From Carposina sasakii (Eukaryota; Arthropoda; Insecta; Lepidoptera; Carposinidae), in contig CP053148.1 of the NCBI GenBank assembly GCA_014607495.2, positions 15,376,001 through 15,440,000 on the forward strand: a stretch of 64,000 bases of DNA, read 5' to 3'. This document shows, one piece after another, positions 60,216 to 64,000 of this stretch. The notes below the pieces were generated by a model that saw nothing but the letters and a program-made list of their open reading frames with translations, was not told the DNA's origin and ran no database searches. Position 1 is the stretch's first letter, and each line of letters starts with the position of its first letter. A program made the position numbers and the translations under genes.

Positions 60216-60990
60216 AATATATCATCATCATCATTTACAGCCCTGAGAAGTCCACTGTTGGACATAGGCCTCTCCCAACAACCTCCACTCCGACCGGTCG
60301 GAAGCAGCCTGCATCCAACCGACGCCCGCGACCTTGGCCAGGTCATCCGTCCACCTCGCGGGTGGCCTTCCCACGCTGCGCTTGCCGATACGTGGTATCC
60401 ACTTTAGAACTTTCCGACTCCATCAGCCATCAGTTCTTCGAGCTATGTGCCCTGCCCATTGCCACTTCAGCTTGCTGGACCGTTGAGCTATGTCGGTGAT
60501 CTTTGTACGTCTGCGGATCTCCTCATTTCTGATTCGATCACGCAGAGGGATCCCAAGCTCTCTTCATCGCTCGCTGTGCGATCCTGAGCTTCTTTATGAG
60601 GCACATAGTTAGAGACCACGTCTCGGCACCGTAGGTCATCACCGGCAGCACGCACTGGTTGAATACCTTCGTCTTTAAGGACTGAGGTATCCTGGACACA
60701 AATAAGCTTCGTAGTTTCCCGAACGCTGCCCAGCCGAGTTGGATTCGCCGAGTTACCTCCTTCTCAAAGTTGGACTTACCTAGTTTGACCGTCTGTCCCA
60801 GGTAAACATACTCGTCAACAACTTCAAGCATTGAGCTCCCAACCAGTACAAGAGTGGGTGGCACATGGACATTCGACATGATCTTCGTCTTGTCCATGTA
60901 AAAAATATATATAATATAGTAAAATGCCTCAGATTTCTCTGGCAGTTCCCATCTATTGTCGCTATACTTTCGCCCGCTGGTCATTATCAA
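60216..60990 (-). mobile_element. RTE-type LINE 3' fragment, left palindrome arm
   Basis: Minus frame: YVYLGQTVKLGKSNFEKEVT, RRIQLGWAAFGKLRSLFVSR, TYGAETWSLT, then after a frameshift residues like 'WQWAGHIARRTDG' and 'EAYVQQWTSQG', and a (GAT)n tail at the plus-strand start. This is the reverse-transcriptase C-terminus without the catalytic palm; a pseudogene. Confidence 0.85.
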
Positions 60991-61252
60991 CTTTGCTGGC
61001 GTGTTTGAATGTGAAGTAATAATATAATGGCTATTAACTGGCTATAAATAAAGTCCGTCCAAACAATTGGACTCATTAGAACAATATAATGCCTGATCTA
61101 GTTAGACAAAAACAATAGATCAGAATTCCGTTTGTTTATTAGGTTCATAAATACCTGTTGCATGTACATTAGATGGTTGTGTCGATAAAGTCAGATCATT
61201 GCAGTTTCTTTTTTAAACTTGTCACTAGATGAGAATAAGTTATTATGTATTA

Positions 61253-61569
61253 CTAGTGGACGCCTGCGACTCCGTCCGCGTGGACTCTAGAAAAAACTAA
61301 ATGTTGAAATTATCCGGAATAAAAACATTTTCCCGGGATAAAAAGTAGCCTATATGTTAAGCGGGACCTGTCATAATATATTCCTGAAAACTGCATCGAG
61401 ATCAGTTCAGCTGTTTCTGAGATTAGCGTGCAGAAACGCATAGACAAACAGACAAACCGACAAACAGACAAAAATCCAAAAAATAATTATTTTGGGTACT
61501 ATTGCGTTGATAAAGGTTTTCTATTATATTTTTTCTCATATATCTTCCATGTATAGACAGCGATCCGTT

Positions 61570-61572
<3 letters not shown>
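61253..61572 (-). mobile_element. Helitron-like family 2, left palindrome arm
   Basis: Minus-strand 3' end ...GGCGTCCACTAG then T at 61253, body with CAGGTCCCGCTTAACATATA, 5' end running into (TA)n. GC-rich GACGGAGTCGCAGGCGTC near the end could form the usual terminal hairpin. No coding capacity. Confidence 0.5.
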
Positions 61573-61617
<45 letters not shown>

Positions 61618-61619
61618 CT
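61573..61619. repeat. (TA)n at the palindrome centre
   Basis: About 45 bases of near-pure TA between the two head-to-head Helitron-like copies. The sequence is itself self-complementary. Confidence 0.9.
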
Positions 61620-61910
61620 ATATATACATGGAAGATATATGAGAAAAAATATAATATATCAACGCAATATATAATGATTTTTTGGATTTTTGTCTGTTTG
61701 TCGGTTTGTCTGTTTGTCTATGCGTTTCTGCACGCTAATCTCAGAAACAGCTGAACTGATCTCGATGCAGTTTTCAGGAATATATTATGACAGGTCCCGC
61801 TTAACATATAGGCTACTTTTTATCCCGGAAAATGTTTTTATTCCCGGATAATTTCAACATTTAGTTTTTTCTAGAGTCCACGCGGACGGAGTCGCAGGCG
61901 TCCACTAGTA
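61620..61910 (+). mobile_element. Helitron-like family 2, right palindrome arm
   Basis: Mirror of 61253..61572, ending GGCGTCCACTAG then T at 61910. Next to the centre it is shorter than the left copy (TATATCAACGCAATATATAA in place of the longer CAACGCAATAGTACCC context), so the arms diverge most there. Confidence 0.5.
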
Positions 61911-62171
61911 ATACATAATAACTTATTCTCATCTAGTGACAAGTTTCAAAAAAGAAACTGCAATGATCTGACTTTATCGACACAACCATCTAATGTACAT
62001 GCAACAGGTATTTATGAACCTAATAAACAAACGGAATTCTGATCTATTGTTTTTGTCTAACTAGATCAGGCATTATATTGTTCTAATGAGTCCAATTGTT
62101 TGGACGGACTTTATTTATAGCCAGTTAATAGCCATTATATTATTACTTCACATTCAAACACACCAGCAAAG

Positions 62172-62930
62172 TTGATAATGACCAGCGGGCGAAAGTATAG
62201 CGACAATAGATGGGAACTGCCAGAGAAATCTGAGGCATTTTACTATATTATATATATTTTTTACATGGACAAGACGAAGATCATGTCGAATGTCCATGTG
62301 CCACCCACTCTTGTACTGGTTGGGAGCTCAATGCTTGAAGTTGTTGACGAGTATGTTTACCTGGGACAGACGGTCAAACTAGGTAAGTCCAACTTTGAGA
62401 AGGAGGTAACTCGGCGAATCCAACTCGGCTGGGCAGCGTTCGGGAAACTACGAAGCTTATTTGTGTCCAGGATACCTCAGTCCTTAAAGACGAAGGTATT
62501 CAACCAGTGCGTGCTGCCGGTGATGACCTACGGTGCCGAGACGTGGTCTCTAACTATGTGCCTCATAAAGAAGCTCAGGATCGCACAGCGAGCGATGAAG
62601 AGAGCTTGGGATCCCTCTGCGTGATCGAATCAGAAATGAGGAGATCCGCAGACGTACAAAGATCACCGACATAGCTCAACGGTCCAGCAAGCTGAAGTGG
62701 CAATGGGCAGGGCACATAGCTCGAACTATGATGGAGTCGGAAAGTTCTAAAGTGGATACCACGTATCGGCAAGCGCAGCGTGGGAAGGCCACCCGCGAGG
62801 TGGACGGATGACCTGGCCAAGGTTGCGGGCGTCGGTTGGATGCAGGCTGCTTCCGACCGGTCGGAGTGGAGGTTGTTGGGAGAGGCCTATGTCCAACAGT
62901 GGACTTCTCAGGGCTGTAAATGATGATGAT
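62172..62930 (+). mobile_element. RTE-type LINE 3' fragment, right palindrome arm
   Basis: Mirror copy of 60216..60990 with the same 150-codon open frame. Downstream of it an 8-base deletion alters the HIARRTDG block. It ends GTGGACTTCTCAGGGCTGTA then AATGATGATGATGAT. Confidence 0.85.
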
Positions 62931-64000
62931 GATATATTTTTTATTACAATTTAATATATACTTCTATGCTGCTCTGGGAGTGAAAAAAAAAACCTATAAT
63001 ACTACAGCTGCTTCTCTTCCCGGGCATACTGTACAAGTCAGTAGAGGGACAAGAGGGTCTTGGTGTTTTGTAGGCGATGGGCTGACCACCTGTCACTACT
63101 AACTGAACTTGTACATCTCAAGTATACCCTCAAAATTGGTCAGAAGTGGCACCATGTGGTTCTATCGGCCCTTGGTGCTCTGCCTACCCAGTAAGGGATA
63201 AAGGCGTGATTATAAATATGTATGTTTAATACATAATACGTACGGCTATATTTCCGAAATGGGGTAGCCAGAACTACTGGATCATAATGGAGATACTAGA
63301 GTAACATTTAGCATAGCGGGAATAGATGTAAGTGACGAGTGATATGTTGCTAGCTCATCGCCTGAGAAAATCGCCCTGAGTTTTCTTGACTCTTACGACA
63401 TGCACGGAAGGAGATGCAGCTAATATATTCGAAGTCCCGTATCAACACAGGACTGATTTTATATAAGTATAATTAGAGTGTGAGTAAATTACAATTAAAA
63501 ATGAGGGTATCTACAAATATGTCACTATGCACGTCAAAAAGTCTCTCCGTGAGACAATTTACGCGTCTTCTAAAGATTGTATTTTATTTTATCTTTATGG
63601 TCATAAAAAGTATGTACAGGAAAGATTATTATCATTCTAAAACAATTTTCTATTACATACACTCTAAGAGAAAAATATAAAATAATTATCATACCAATCA
63701 ATTTATAGCCCGCTATTCAACAAGTGTCGATCTATGACAGGCCTTATATAATATGAAATTAATATAAAAATGTTATAACAATGGTTATATAATGTGTATT
63801 GGTCTTTGATGTAAGAATATAATAGTAGATAGTAGATTCAAAATTATTGTTTTGAAAAAAAAGAGGTTTCCGCGTATTGGGTCAATGTAGAATGTTAGTC
63901 AAAATATAAAGAAGATGGCCTCACTCACTACACAGAACTTGAGACACGAATTCAAAATGTTATTTTGTCTTTAAAGTATGGTAATCAAGGACAAATCTCC

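Larger units (their letters stand above)
59186..64000. repeat. Giant inverted repeat (palindrome), right arm runs off the window
   Basis: The sequence at 59186 onward (GGAGATTTGTCCTTGATTAC) is the reverse complement of the last bases of the window, and the match continues inward to the (TA)n tract near 61595. Both arms carry, in mirrored order, the 59735/63240 dispersed repeat, the retroposon with (TATG)n tail, a LINE fragment with an identical 150-codon ORF (60538..60990 and 62172..62624), and Helitron-like family 2. The arms differ by scattered substitutions and by private indels. The left arm lacks ~31 bases near 60168 that outgroup copy 34434..34725 keeps; the right arm lacks 8 bases near 62730 within the LINE frame. 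The full length is unknown because the window ends inside the repeat. Confidence 0.92.

Noticed and set aside
1..64000. CRISPR arrays, operons, prophage or rRNA
   Set aside because: No regularly spaced direct repeats with unique spacers, no dense gene runs and no rRNA motifs; the split exons and repeat types are eukaryotic.

Overview
This window looks like an AT-rich insect genome, most likely a moth or butterfly. No bacterial operons, rRNA genes or CRISPR arrays are visible. The lepidopteran reading rests on the repeats: RTE-type LINE 3' ends that read '...AYVQQWT' before a GAT-rich tail, 5'-TC...CTAG-3' Helitron-like elements ending in GGGTCGCTAG, many short inverted-repeat elements, and (TA)n tracts. 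Most of the window is intronic or intergenic repeat debris.

The clearest gene is on the minus strand. Seven exons between 12937 and 25843 join in frame, with canonical AC/CT (minus GT/AG) borders, into the C-terminal ~650 residues of a secreted-type protein: a long predicted coiled-coil exon (24740..25843), a Ser/Thr/Pro-rich linker exon (24238..24409) and a complete fibrinogen-related domain (FReD) over five exons (16559..16690, 15245..15432, 14238..14381, 13378..13502, 12937..13028), with AATAAA 87 bases past the stop. Exon 24740..25843 opens in the middle of a codon, so at least one 5' exon lies further right. I could not identify it.

Downstream on the same strand, a small two-exon gene (9301..9312 and 9684..9950) would encode a 92-residue, basic, cysteine-containing protein with a signal-peptide-like start. 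Its function is unknown.

Mobile elements by region. 1-9 kb: two foldback elements, and a Helitron-like element nested in an older repeat. 13-24 kb (introns of the FReD gene): LINE 3' ends, a 1.17-kb element whose terminal repeats flank a ~93-bp minisatellite, and a pair of related TIR elements. 27-29 kb: a 1.8-kb element with ~130-bp terminal inverted repeats. 31-38 kb: LINE tails, a GC-rich foldback, and a 326-bp element with perfect 12-bp TIRs. 46-48 kb: a third Helitron-like copy, and a 417-bp insertion with a 12-bp target duplication, nested hairpins and a degenerate hammerhead-like motif (Penelope-like candidate). 52-59 kb: tRNA-derived SINEs with an unusual leader.

The right end is a giant inverted repeat. 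From about 59186 to 64000 the two halves mirror each other around a (TA)n tract near 61595, and the right arm is still matching at the window edge. The arms are very similar, but each carries private deletions. They are therefore two separately evolved copies or two haplotypes joined head to head, not one molecule read back on itself.
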